Positions 37,773 to 46,021 of a DNA stretch of 64,000 bases are shown here, piece by piece (positions within the stretch are counted from its first letter, which is position 1; each line of letters begins with the position of its first letter). The notes under the pieces are model-generated. The model ran no database searches, was not told the DNA's origin, and worked only from the letters and a program-made list of their open reading frames with translations. The DNA lies in assembly GCF_001570425.1 (NCBI RefSeq), contig NZ_BCSX01000011.1, positions 141,459 through 205,458 of the forward strand, given 5' to 3'. The position numbers and the translations under genes are program-made. This DNA comes from Mycolicibacterium brisbanense (GTDB taxonomy: Bacteria > Actinomycetota > Actinomycetes > Mycobacteriales > Mycobacteriaceae).

Positions 37773-38162
37773 TCCTCCGAATCATCGGGCGAACGGAAAA
37801 TCATTGCCCATTCAAGGAATTCGGGTGCTCGCGACCGCCGTGTACCAGGCGCGATGTCAACGCACCGAGCCTGCCGCGGAAGGTGTTGGGCCGATAACGG
37901 CGGCACGGACACAACGCGCAATCCGTGCCGCGTCGATAGTGCTGATGCGCCGAATGCTGATGACCACATTGGCAATCACTGTGACGCATTCGACAACGAT
38001 AGCGAATTTCAGGCCCAACTGTCGTGACATCGGCCGCGTTCACCGCCCGCGACCTCCGGTTGGCTCGGTGGGATAGCCGGCAACCGTTGCCGGATGCATG
38101 GGCGGTGTCTGGAGAAGGTATGTGGCCAAAGCGAATTCAGCGGATTGTCGGCGGGCGCCCAC
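37773..38162. other. 390-base gap at the right end of the glycan island
   Basis: No convincing gene. It lies between the convergent zinc-ribbon gene and chsH3. It contains CCGGCAAC-C-GTTGCCGG (38077-38093), a perfect 8-bp inverted repeat with a 1-base centre that looks like a protein-binding palindrome more than a terminator. This is the right junction between inserted glycan genes and the steroid block. Confidence 0.55.
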
Positions 38163-39023
38163 CTAAGCCGGAACGAGTTCCACGCCGGAGAGCACGACCG
38201 TGTTGTCGCGACTCGGTGCGGTCAGCACGCCGACGAACCGGCCGTCTTCCTTCCAGATGTTGGCCTGCAGCGTTTCTCCGGGGAACACCACGCCGGCGAA
38301 GCGGGCGCCGTAGCTCGCTACCTGTGTCACGTCGCCGTCGAGCAGATTGTCCACGATGGCCTTGCAGCCGATGCCGTAGGTGCACAGGCCGTGCAGAATC
38401 GGCCGGTCGAACCCGGCGGCCGCGGCGAACGCGGGATCCGAGTGCAACGGGTTGCGGTCCCCGCAGAGCCGGTACAGCAGTGCCTGCTGCGGCAGCGTGG
38501 GCAGCGGAACTTCGAGATCCGGTGCGCGATCGGGGATTTCGGCGGACGTGGACGGACCGCGCTCGCCGCCGAAGCCACCTTCGCCGCGGGCGAAGATCGA
38601 CCGCTTGGTGGTCCACAGGACCTTGCCTGCCGGATCGGTCACCGTGGTCTCGCTGACGATGACCGCAGCCTTGCCCTTGTCCCAGATCTCGGTGAACCGC
38701 TGCACCGACTTCGCGGTCCCGCTGGGCGGGATCGGGCCCGGCACGCTGACCGCCTCGCTGGCGTGCAGCACCTTGGACAGCTCGATGTCGATGCCGGGGA
38801 ACTGCACCGTCGGCGGAGCGGTCATGTGAAAGCTGGCGGCGACGTTGCCGAAGGTCGGCAGCACCTGGGGGGTGTCGTCGGTCAGGTAGCGCAGCTCGCG
38901 CGGGGCCATCGGGTCGGCACCGGCGCCGAGACCCAGGTGATACAGCTGGATATCGCTGCTGGTCCACGAGAATTCGATGGGATCCAATTCAGCGGCGAGC
39001 GCTTTGTCGACATCGATGGGCAT
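38163..39023 (-). CDS. chsH3: ChsH3-type steroid enoyl-CoA hydratase (double hot-dog, MaoC)
   Basis: A 286-residue counterpart of Rv3538, a (R)-specific 2-enoyl-CoA hydratase acting on the cholesterol side chain during the earlier beta-oxidation cycles. The N-terminal half is a degenerate hot-dog. The C-terminal half carries the hydratase-2 motif GDRNPLHSDP (Asp and His) and ILHGLCTYG. The ATG at 39023 lies one base after the kstD stop, so it is the second gene of the kstD operon under the KstR box at 40739. Confidence 0.93.
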   Translation of the reverse strand: MPIDVDKALAAELDPIEFSWTSSDIQLYHLGLGAGADPMAPRELRYLTDDTPQVLPTFGNVAASFHMTAPPTVQFPGIDIELSKVLHASEAVSVPGPIPPSGTAKSVQRFTEIWDKGKAAVIVSETTVTDPAGKVLWTTKRSIFARGEGGFGGERGPSTSAEIPDRAPDLEVPLPTLPQQALLYRLCGDRNPLHSDPAFAAAAGFDRPILHGLCTYGIGCKAIVDNLLDGDVTQVASYGARFAGVVFPGETLQANIWKEDGRFVGVLTAPSRDNTVVLSGVELVPA

Positions 39024-39024
39024 A

Positions 39025-40737
39025 TCAGGCCTTTCGCGAGTTGGATGTCGCCGCCGGGGCGGCTCCGGCGATATCGAGAGCCGCCAGGTATCCGAATGTC
39101 ATCGCGGGGCCGATGGTCCCGCCGGGGCCGGGGTAGGTGTGCCCCATCACCGGCGAGCTGACGTTACCCGCGGCGTAGAGGCCCTCGATGACGGAGTTGT
39201 CGTCGCGCAGCGCCCTGCCGTGGACATCGGTGCGCACACCGCCCTTGGTGCCGAGGTCCCCGGGCACCATCTTGGCTGCGTAGAACGGGCCGTGTTTGAT
39301 CTCGCCGAGGTTCGGGTTCGGCTTGTTGGTGGGGTCGCCGTAGTAGCGGTCGTAGGCGCTGTCGCCGCGCTTGAAGTCCGCGTCGACGCCCGTGCGGGCG
39401 AAGCCGTTGAACCTCTCGACGGTCTGGGCGAAGGCGTCGGCAGGCACGCCCATCTTCTCCGCGAGCTCGGCCAGGGTCGATGCCGTCACCACCACGCCGG
39501 ATTCCAGCCACCGCTTCGGAATGCGTTGTCCGGGTTGAAGTCCCGCGAAGATGTAGCGGTTGCGGTACTGCTGGTCGAAGACCAGCCAGGCAGGGACGTT
39601 CTCGCCAGGACCCGGTCCCTGTCCGTACTGCCCGCCGTACATGTGGTGGCAGGCCTCGACGTAGGGCATGGACTCGTTCATGAACCGCTTGCCCGCCATG
39701 TTGACGATGATCGAGCCGGGGGAGTTGCGCTCCGAGAGTGCGAACCACGGGGCGTCGACGAGCGGGACCGTGGGCCCCCACCACGCGTCCTCCATGAGTT
39801 CCAATGCCGCACCGAGCTTTTCGGCGGCCAGGATGCCATCACCGGTGTTGGCCTTGGCGCCCACGGTCCAGTCGGTGGTGATGGGCGCGCGCTGATACTT
39901 GACCCGCATCTGCTCGTTGTGTTCGAAGCCGCCACTGCCGAGGATGACGCCGCGCCGGGCCCGGATCAGTTCCGGCTCAGCCGATTCCGGTGAACCTGCC
40001 GTGCGCACATAGATACCGCGCACCGCGCCGTCCTCGACGTAGAGGTCGGTCAGTGCGGTGTTGAGCAGAACCGGCACACCGGCGTCGCGCAGCCCGATGC
40101 GCAACGGCGCGATCAGGGCACGACCCATCCCGACGAGGTTCTTGCCGGTGGCGTTGGCCCACATGGACCGGATGCCGACCTTGAGGCTGCGCAGCACGCC
40201 GCGGGGATGACGCTTGAGCTGGTTGAGCCGCACGTAGTCCTGCTGCATCACGACCATGTTCATCGGCACCTTGCCGTATGGCGGTTCCAGGCCGTCCAGG
40301 TCGGGGCCGAGCTTCTTGGCGTTGAACGGCTTGGGTTCCACCGAACGACCGGTGGGCTTGCCGCCCGGTGTCTCCGGGTAGTAGTCGGAGTATCCCGGCA
40401 CCCAGCAGAGCTTCAGTGGCGAATTCTTGAGAACGAACGACAGCATCTCCGGACCACGGTCCAAATAGGTGTCGATCTTCTCCGGCGGCACCACGTCGCC
40501 GATGATCGTGTGGAGATACGTGCGGGCGGCATCCCGGGTGTCTTTGACCCCGTCACGCTTGAGAATCTCGTTGTTCGGGATCCACACCCCGCCGCCGGAT
40601 CGCGCGGTGGAACCTCCATAGTGCGGGGCCTTCTCTACCAGTACTGTCGAGAGGCCCTGGTGGGCAGCGGTGAGGGCGGCGACCATGCCGGCAGCACCGC
40701 TGCCGACCACGACGACGTCATACTCCTGTCCAGTCAT
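39025..40737 (-). CDS. kstD: KstD 3-ketosteroid delta1-dehydrogenase
   Basis: A 570-residue FAD enzyme that adds the 1,2 double bond to ring A of 3-ketosteroids, which with KshA leads to ring B opening. The FAD loop VVVVGSGAAGMVAAL stands at residues about 8-22, GGSTARSGGGVWIPNN follows, and the C-terminal NVSSPVMGHTYPGPGGTIGPAMTFG is characteristic of KstD. The ATG at 40737 lacks a Shine-Dalgarno sequence. A TAACGT -10 ends seven bases before it, so translation is probably leaderless. The KstR box starts two bases upstream of the start codon. Confidence 0.96.
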   Translation of the reverse strand: MTGQEYDVVVVGSGAAGMVAALTAAHQGLSTVLVEKAPHYGGSTARSGGGVWIPNNEILKRDGVKDTRDAARTYLHTIIGDVVPPEKIDTYLDRGPEMLSFVLKNSPLKLCWVPGYSDYYPETPGGKPTGRSVEPKPFNAKKLGPDLDGLEPPYGKVPMNMVVMQQDYVRLNQLKRHPRGVLRSLKVGIRSMWANATGKNLVGMGRALIAPLRIGLRDAGVPVLLNTALTDLYVEDGAVRGIYVRTAGSPESAEPELIRARRGVILGSGGFEHNEQMRVKYQRAPITTDWTVGAKANTGDGILAAEKLGAALELMEDAWWGPTVPLVDAPWFALSERNSPGSIIVNMAGKRFMNESMPYVEACHHMYGGQYGQGPGPGENVPAWLVFDQQYRNRYIFAGLQPGQRIPKRWLESGVVVTASTLAELAEKMGVPADAFAQTVERFNGFARTGVDADFKRGDSAYDRYYGDPTNKPNPNLGEIKHGPFYAAKMVPGDLGTKGGVRTDVHGRALRDDNSVIEGLYAAGNVSSPVMGHTYPGPGGTIGPAMTFGYLAALDIAGAAPAATSNSRKA

Positions 40738-40738
40738 G

Positions 40739-40752
40739 TAGAACACGTTATA
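40739..40752. promoter_or_regulatory. KstR operator between kstD and hsaE
   Basis: TAGAACACGTTATA matches TnnAACnnGTTnnA. It abuts the kstD start codon and contains the candidate kstD -10, while the hsaE -10 (TAGAAT, 40751-40756) overlaps its other end. Confidence 0.93.
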
Positions 40753-40756
40753 GAAT
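40745..40756. promoter_or_regulatory. Overlapping -10 boxes for kstD (leaderless) and hsaE
   Basis: On the minus strand TAACGT (40750 to 40745) is followed by seven bases and then the kstD ATG, predicting a leaderless mRNA. On the plus strand TAGAAT (40751-40756) is a candidate -10 for hsaE with a leader of about 48 bases. Motif reading only. Confidence 0.5.
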
Positions 40757-40810
40757 TGGCCGGCTATCCAACAACTGTCCCGGTCAAACAAGTGAGGGGA
40801 CTTCATCACC

Positions 40811-41596
40811 ATGCTGAGCGTCGAGGTTCGTGATCAGCTGGCAGCAGACCTGGCCCAGGCCGAGCGCAGCCAGGTTCCGACCACCCCGCTGACCGATCGG
40901 TACGGCGACATCGATGTGGTGGATGCCTACGAGATCCAGCTGATCAACATCCGGGCGCGCGTGGCCGCGGGCGCCAAGGTGATCGGCCACAAGGTCGGGC
41001 TGTCGAGTAAGGCCATGCAGGACATGATGGGCGTCGATGAGCCCGACTACGGACATCTCCTCGATGACATGCAGGTTTTCGAGAACGTGCCGGTCAAGTC
41101 GTCGAAGTACCTCTATCCGCGGGTCGAGGTCGAGGTGGGGTTCATCCTTGCCGACGATCTGCCCGGGGCGGGGTGCACCGAGGAGGATGTGCTGGCCGCG
41201 ACCGCGGCGTTCGCGCCTGCGATCGAGTTGATCGACACCCGGATCACCAATTGGCAGATCAAGTTGTGCGACACGATCGCCGACAACGCGTCCTCGGCGG
41301 GATGGGTGCTCGGGGAGGCGCGGGTGTCGCCCAAGGATGTGGATATCCGGGCCATCGACGCGGTGTTGACCAACCGTGGTGAGGTGGTCGCGGAGGGGCG
41401 TAGCGATGCGGTGCTGGGTAATCCGGTGACCGCGGTGGCCTGGTTGGCCCGCAAGGTGGAGAGTTTCGGTGTGCGTCTGAAGGCCGGCGACATCGTGTTG
41501 CCGGGCTCGTGCACGCGTGCGATAGATGCACCTGCGGGCAGCGATTTCGTGGCCGAGTTCACCGGGTTAGGTTCAGTAAGACTGAGTTTCGAATAG
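40811..41596 (+). CDS. hsaE: HsaE 2-hydroxydienoate hydratase
   Basis: A 261-residue member of the 2-hydroxypent-2,4-dienoate hydratase family (fumarylacetoacetase-like C-terminal fold). It hydrates 2-hydroxyhexa-2,4-dienoate, released from the steroid A/B rings, to 4-hydroxy-2-oxohexanoate. Family segments VIGHKVGLSS, EVEVGFILADDLPG and ELIDTRITNW (metal ligands) are clear. GAGGGGA lies ten bases before ATG 40811. First gene of hsaE-hsaG-hsaF, divergent from kstD. Confidence 0.95.
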   Translation: MLSVEVRDQLAADLAQAERSQVPTTPLTDRYGDIDVVDAYEIQLINIRARVAAGAKVIGHKVGLSSKAMQDMMGVDEPDYGHLLDDMQVFENVPVKSSKYLYPRVEVEVGFILADDLPGAGCTEEDVLAATAAFAPAIELIDTRITNWQIKLCDTIADNASSAGWVLGEARVSPKDVDIRAIDAVLTNRGEVVAEGRSDAVLGNPVTAVAWLARKVESFGVRLKAGDIVLPGSCTRAIDAPAGSDFVAEFTGLGSVRLSFE

Positions 41597-41617
41597 ATTC
41601 GAATATAAGGAGCCGAT

Positions 41618-42532
41618 ATGGCTGACAAGGCATCCGTTGCCATCGTCGGGTCGGGCAACATCAGTACCGACCTGCTGTACAAACTGCTGCGGTCGCAGTG
41701 GCTGGAGCCGCGCTGGATGATCGGCATCGACCCGCAGTCCGAAGGTCTGGCCCGGGCCCGCAAGCTGGGCTTGGAAACCAGCCACGAGGGGGTGGATTGG
41801 CTTCTGGCGCAAGATGAGAAGCCGGATCTGGTGTTCGAGGCGACCAGTGCCTACGTGCATCGCGACGCCGCACCGCGCTACGCCGAGGCTGGGATCCGCG
41901 CGATCGACCTGACCCCGGCCGCGGTCGGCCCCGGCGTCATCCCGCCGGCGAATTTGCGCGCACACCTGGACGCACCCAACGTCAACATGGTCACCTGCGG
42001 TGGGCAGGCCACCATCCCGATGGTGTACGCGGTGTCGCGTGTGGTGGAGGTGCCGTACGCCGAGATCGTGGCATCGGTGTCGTCTGCCTCGGCCGGTCCG
42101 GGTACCCGGGCCAACATCGACGAATTCACCAAGACCACCAGTGCGGGTGTGCGTGATATCGGTGGGGCCCGCAAGGGTAAGGCGATCATCATCCTCAACC
42201 CGGCCGAGCCGCCGATGATCATGCGCGACACCATCTTCTGCGCGATTCCCGAGGATGCGGATCATGGCGCGATCACGGCGTCGATCAAGGATGTGGTGGC
42301 CGAGGTGCAGACGTACGTGCCGGGCTACCGGCTGCTCAACGAGCCGCAGTTCGACGAGCCGTCGGTGGTCAACGGGGGCAACCACCTCGTCACCATTTTC
42401 GTGGAAGTGGAGGGTGCGGGTGACTACCTGCCGCCCTACGCTGGAAACCTGGACATCATGACCGCAGCGGCGACCAAGGTCGGCGAAGAGATCGCCAAAG
42501 AGTCGCTCAGCGTCGAGGAGGCAGTCCGATGA
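41618..42532 (+). CDS. hsaG: HsaG propanal/acetaldehyde dehydrogenase (CoA-acylating)
   Basis: A 304-residue aldehyde dehydrogenase that turns the propanal released by HsaF into propionyl-CoA using NAD and CoA, with channelling between the two enzymes. The NAD loop [15 protein letters not shown] and catalytic Cys127 in [11 protein letters not shown] are intact. AAGGAG lies five bases before the ATG; 21 bases separate it from hsaE. Its stop overlaps the hsaF ATG (ATGA), matching the need for a stable HsaF-HsaG complex. Confidence 0.95.
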   Translation: MADKASVAIVGSGNISTDLLYKLLRSQWLEPRWMIGIDPQSEGLARARKLGLETSHEGVDWLLAQDEKPDLVFEATSAYVHRDAAPRYAEAGIRAIDLTPAAVGPGVIPPANLRAHLDAPNVNMVTCGGQATIPMVYAVSRVVEVPYAEIVASVSSASAGPGTRANIDEFTKTTSAGVRDIGGARKGKAIIILNPAEPPMIMRDTIFCAIPEDADHGAITASIKDVVAEVQTYVPGYRLLNEPQFDEPSVVNGGNHLVTIFVEVEGAGDYLPPYAGNLDIMTAAATKVGEEIAKESLSVEEAVR

Positions 42533-43584
42533 CCGCTGACATTTTCTTCAACCCCGTGTGGGACGTCCGGATGACCGATACGTCGTTGCGCGACGGGAGC
42601 CATCACAAGCGTCATCAGTTCACCACCGACGAGGTCGGTGCCATCGTCGCGGCGCTCGACGCCGCGGGTGTGCCGGTCATCGAGGTCACTCACGGCGACG
42701 GGTTGGGCGGTTCGAGCTTCAACTACGGGTTCTCCAAGACCCCTGAGCAGGAGCTGATCAAGCTGGCCGCCGAGACGGCCAAGGAAGCCAAGATCGCGTT
42801 CCTGATGCTGCCGGGGGTGGGCACCAAGGAAGACATCAAGGAAGCCCAGAACAACGGCGGGTCGATCTGCCGGATCGCGACGCACTGCACCGAGGCCGAC
42901 GTGTCGATCCAGCACTTCGGTCTGGCTCGTGAGCTGGGTCTGGAGACGGTGGGGTTCCTGATGATGAGCCACACCATCAGCCCGGAGAAGCTGGCCAAGC
43001 AGGCCCGCATCATGGCCGACGCCGGATGCCAGTGCGTGTATGTCGTCGATTCGGCCGGTGCGCTGGTCTTGGACGGGGTGGCCGACCGGGTGGCGGCGTT
43101 GGTCGCCGAACTCGGCTCCGATGCGCAGGTGGGCTTTCACGGTCATGAGAACCTCGGCCTGGGGGTTGCCAACTCCATCGAGGCCGTGCGTGCGGGTGCC
43201 AAGCAGATCGACGGGTCGTGCCGCCGGTTCGGGGCAGGGGCGGGTAACGCACCGGTCGAGGCGCTCATCGGGGTGTTCGACAAGATCGGTGTGAAGACCG
43301 GGATCGACTTTTTCGACATCGCCGATGCTGCCGAAGAGGTTGTCGCACCGGCGATGCCGGCTGAATGCCTGCTCGATCGCAACGCGCTGATCATGGGCTA
43401 CTCGGGTGTGTACTCCAGCTTCCTCAAGCACGCCATCCGCCAGTCCGAGCGCTACGGGGTACCCGCGCACCAGCTGCTGCACCGCGCCGGGCAGCGCAAG
43501 CTGATCGGCGGCCAGGAAGACCAGCTCATCGACATCGCCCTGGAAATCAAGCGCGAACAGGAAGCCGAGAAGGCGAAGGCCTGA
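42529..43584 (+). CDS. hsaF: HsaF 4-hydroxy-2-oxoacid aldolase
   Basis: A 351-residue DmpG-type aldolase that splits 4-hydroxy-2-oxohexanoate to pyruvate and propanal. The N-terminal [15 protein letters not shown] contains the catalytic Arg-Asp and His. Metal ligands lie in [10 protein letters not shown], and the C-terminal communication domain with HsaG follows. It ends the operon 22 bases before a strong hairpin. Confidence 0.95.
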   Translation: MTADIFFNPVWDVRMTDTSLRDGSHHKRHQFTTDEVGAIVAALDAAGVPVIEVTHGDGLGGSSFNYGFSKTPEQELIKLAAETAKEAKIAFLMLPGVGTKEDIKEAQNNGGSICRIATHCTEADVSIQHFGLARELGLETVGFLMMSHTISPEKLAKQARIMADAGCQCVYVVDSAGALVLDGVADRVAALVAELGSDAQVGFHGHENLGLGVANSIEAVRAGAKQIDGSCRRFGAGAGNAPVEALIGVFDKIGVKTGIDFFDIADAAEEVVAPAMPAECLLDRNALIMGYSGVYSSFLKHAIRQSERYGVPAHQLLHRAGQRKLIGGQEDQLIDIALEIKREQEAEKAKA

Positions 43585-43605
43585 CCACGCGAGAAGGGTT
43601 GCCGC

Positions 43606-43635
43606 GCTGGGCCTTCCGCGATCGGAAGGCCCAGC
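43606..43635. terminator. Bidirectional terminator hairpin after hsaF
   Basis: Perfect 12-bp arms GCTGGGCCTTCC and GGAAGGCCCAGC with a 6-base loop GCGATC, lying between two convergent genes. A short TCGTTT follows on the plus strand. It should end the hsaEGF transcript and possibly the opposing SnoaL/NmrA transcript. Confidence 0.88.
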
Positions 43636-43640
43636 TCGTT

Positions 43641-44081
43641 TCAGCGATCCGGCCAGCCCAGCGCATTGAACACCGAGACCGGGTTGAGGTAGTCGCGCCA
43701 ATGCACGACCTCCCGGTTGCGGATCGTGATCACCGAGATGAACCTGTTGGCGTACGGCCGGTTTCCGTCGACCGTGTGCCCTTCCGACGCGTACTCCAGG
43801 ATGGCGACGCCTCGGTGCGGATCGTGGTACACGGACAGATCAAAACAGCGGTCGAGCTGCATCGCGGTCCCGTAGGGACGGTAGAGCTCCGCGAGCGCGT
43901 GCCGTCCGTCGACTCGCGGCGGGTACCCCGGCACCGTGATCACGTACTCGGTGACGACGTCCTCTGCCACGAGGTCGAAGAAATGGCCTGGTTCCACAAG
44001 CCCGTCGAGCCCCTGCTCGATGATCCGAAAAAACGGGTCGAGCGCGGTGAAATCGTCAAGGTTCTCGATGGGCGTCTTCAT
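43641..44081 (-). CDS. SnoaL/NTF2-like protein
   Basis: A 146-residue cone-fold protein of the SnoaL/ketosteroid-isomerase-like superfamily. FFDLVAEDVVTEYVITVPG, VDGRHALAELY and the terminal VVHWRDYLNPV are typical elements. The function is not determinable, and the active-site residues of true ketosteroid isomerase are not evident. The ATG overlaps the stop of the NmrA-type gene (ATGA), so it depends on translation of that disrupted gene. Confidence 0.8.
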   Translation of the reverse strand: MKTPIENLDDFTALDPFFRIIEQGLDGLVEPGHFFDLVAEDVVTEYVITVPGYPPRVDGRHALAELYRPYGTAMQLDRCFDLSVYHDPHRGVAILEYASEGHTVDGNRPYANRFISVITIRNREVVHWRDYLNPVSVFNALGWPDR

Positions 44082-44961
44082 CGTGCACTCCTCGATTGTG
44101 TGGTCAGGGTGGATTGCTTCCAGGTTTGTGCGGCTTCTGCGGCGAACTCGGCGAAGCTGATCGGTGGCCGCCCGGTGACGGTCACGACGTCGTCGTTGGG
44201 GCGAGAGCCGTTGCCGTCGGCAATGGCTGAAGTCAGCCGGCGCAACATCGTTGTGTAGTCCCGGGGCACGCCTGCAGCGATCATGGCGTCGATCCAGCTG
44301 TCCTGGTCGATCGGATGGTAGGTGATCGCGCGGCCAGTAGCCACCGAGATGTGTTGCGCTGCTTGTGACAACGTCAGTGCTTCTGGTCCGGTGGGTGCAT
44401 AGGCGGCACCGGCGTGCGCGGAGGGGTTGGCCAGCGTGGCGGCCGCGACCGAGGCGATGTCGTCAGTGTGGACGTACGCCTCGGTGCCGTGGCCGTTCGG
44501 CACGGCGATCGTGTCGTCGACGGGAATCAGGAAGCTCTCGCTGAAGTTCTGCATGAACCACGCAGGTCTGATGATCGAGGTGGTCAGCGCCGATCGAGAC
44601 AGCAGGTCGAGTTCCACGGCGCGAACCGGAAGGTCCGCAGGGGCCAGCTCCATTGCATACGCGCTGAGATAGGTGACGTGGTCGACGCCGGCTTGCTCGG
44701 CTTGGTCGAGGAAGCCGGACACGATGCCGGCGTAGTCCATCCGCATGACGGGCGCGACCAGGTATACGGCGCCGACGTCGGCAAGTGCAGGCGCGAAAGT
44801 TGTTGTGTCATCCCAGTCGAAGGTGATGTCGCTGCCGTGGCGCGAGGCGGTGCGTACAGCTGTGCCCTGCTGGGCCAGCTTTGCGGCTACCCGTGAGCCG
44901 GTTTTCCCGTCGCGCCGAGCACCAGTGTGGGCCGGTCTGTGTTGTCGTCCATGGCATCCAT
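44078..44961 (-). pseudogene. NmrA-type NAD(P)-binding protein, interrupted by a -1 frame change
   Basis: The conserved protein is readable in two frames. ATG 44961 (or 44952) gives MDDNTDRPTLVLGATGK; then one base must be re-read to continue TGSRVAAKLAQQG and onward to 44078. In the first frame a TAG follows at 44889-44887 after 24 codons. The break falls in GGGAAAA, inside the NAD(P)-binding GATGKTGS loop. One missing A in a homopolymer, a sequencing error or programmed -1 frameshifting would all fit. The rest (HVTYLSAYAMELAP, IIRPAWFMQNFSESF, EAYVHTDDIASVA) looks intact and under constraint. It shares a start region with the divergent AraC gene. Confidence 0.8.
44902..44908 (-). other. G GGA AAA slippery heptamer at the frame break
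   Basis: On the minus strand the zero-frame codons GGA AAA are preceded by G, the X XXY YYZ pattern for -1 slippage. Re-pairing as GGG AAA continues exactly into the expected ACC GGC TCA (Thr-Gly-Ser). Just downstream CGGCT-CACGGGT-AGCCG can form a small hairpin. Whether it works is untested. Confidence 0.6.
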
Positions 44962-45952
44962 GTTCGTCTCGTCGAATGAGCTCCTCAATGGCCTTGACGC
45001 TCATTTCTTTGTGCGAGACGCTCAATCGGTGGATCCTCTTCAAGAGCATCTGGTGCGTGCCCGCGCGGTAGGGGGTGTGTTCGCACGGTCCGCCGCGGTC
45101 CCGCCCTGGGGGCTGCGGCTTCCGGGTGCCATCCAGCTTGCCGTTCATGCCGTCGTCCAGGGGACCGCCTGGTTATGGGTCGACGGGATCGGTGATCCGG
45201 TCGAGCTTCGGCCAGGAGATCTGGCCTTTGTGCGCGGTGGGCCCGATCACTGCATCGCCCATGAGCCGGGCGCACCCTGTGCGCTGCCGGACGAATTCCG
45301 ATCGCTGCAGCCCGCCGACGAAGCGGCGCTGTCCGATAGAGCCTCGGTTTTTCTTTGTGGCGCTTACCGTTTCGCCGGAGATATCGGGCGCGGCCTGGTC
45401 GACGCGCTGCCGTCGGTGTTGCCGCTGCCGGCGAACATCGACGATCCGATCCACTCCGTCGTGGCCTTGCTGTCGCGCGAACTGCAGCACGAGAATCCGG
45501 GACGTCAAACGGTGCTCGACAGGCTGCTCGACGTTCTGGTGGTATTCGGGCTGCGGGCAGGATTGAGCCGCAGCACGACCCCACCCGCGTGGTTTCGCGG
45601 CGCATCCGACGCGCGTCTGGCACCGATCCTCGAGGTGATCCACGCTGAGCCCGAAAAGCCTTGGACTGTAGAAGAATTGGCGAAGCTGGGCCATATGTCC
45701 CGGGCCACCTTCGCCCGGACGTTCCAGCAGGTGGTCGGGGATTCGCCGATGAAATATCTGACGGACTGGCGGATGACGTTGGCTCGGGACCTTCTGCTCA
45801 CATCGGAAGCGACGCTGGACGAGATCGCCGCTCAGATCGGTTATGGCTCGGTGTACGCCTTCGCCACGGCGTTTCAGCGCCACCACGGTCAGCCGCCGCG
45901 GCGCTGGCAGGCCGCGCAGGCTGGTGTGCAGAGAGCATCGGTCGACCACTGA
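44960..45952 (+). CDS. AraC-family transcriptional regulator with cupin-like sensor domain
   Basis: About 330 residues. The N-terminal half resembles the cupin_6 ligand-binding domain (VHAVVQGTAWLWVDG, LRPGDLAFVRGGPDH). The C-terminal 100 residues are a double helix-turn-helix (WTVEELAKLGHMSRATFARTFQQVVG, TLDEIAAQIGYGSVYAFATAFQRHHG). Start is ATG 44960 or 44951; these codons overlap or abut the start codons of the divergent NmrA gene, leaving almost no promoter space. Probably regulates the NmrA-SnoaL pair. Confidence 0.85.
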   Translation: MFVSSNELLNGLDAHFFVRDAQSVDPLQEHLVRARAVGGVFARSAAVPPWGLRLPGAIQLAVHAVVQGTAWLWVDGIGDPVELRPGDLAFVRGGPDHCIAHEPGAPCALPDEFRSLQPADEAALSDRASVFLCGAYRFAGDIGRGLVDALPSVLPLPANIDDPIHSVVALLSRELQHENPGRQTVLDRLLDVLVVFGLRAGLSRSTTPPAWFRGASDARLAPILEVIHAEPEKPWTVEELAKLGHMSRATFARTFQQVVGDSPMKYLTDWRMTLARDLLLTSEATLDEIAAQIGYGSVYAFATAFQRHHGQPPRRWQAAQAGVQRASVDH

Positions 45953-46021
45953 TCTGCCGCGCGGTCCGGGGGGTTGGATGCGCGATGAGTGGCTGTCAGT
46001 GTGCCCCGGCAGTATGGAGGC

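Noticed and set aside
38163..43584. Expecting hsaA-D in this block
   Set aside because: No HsaA, HsaB, HsaC or HsaD sequence is present; in M. tuberculosis these lie in a separate cluster, so their absence here is normal.
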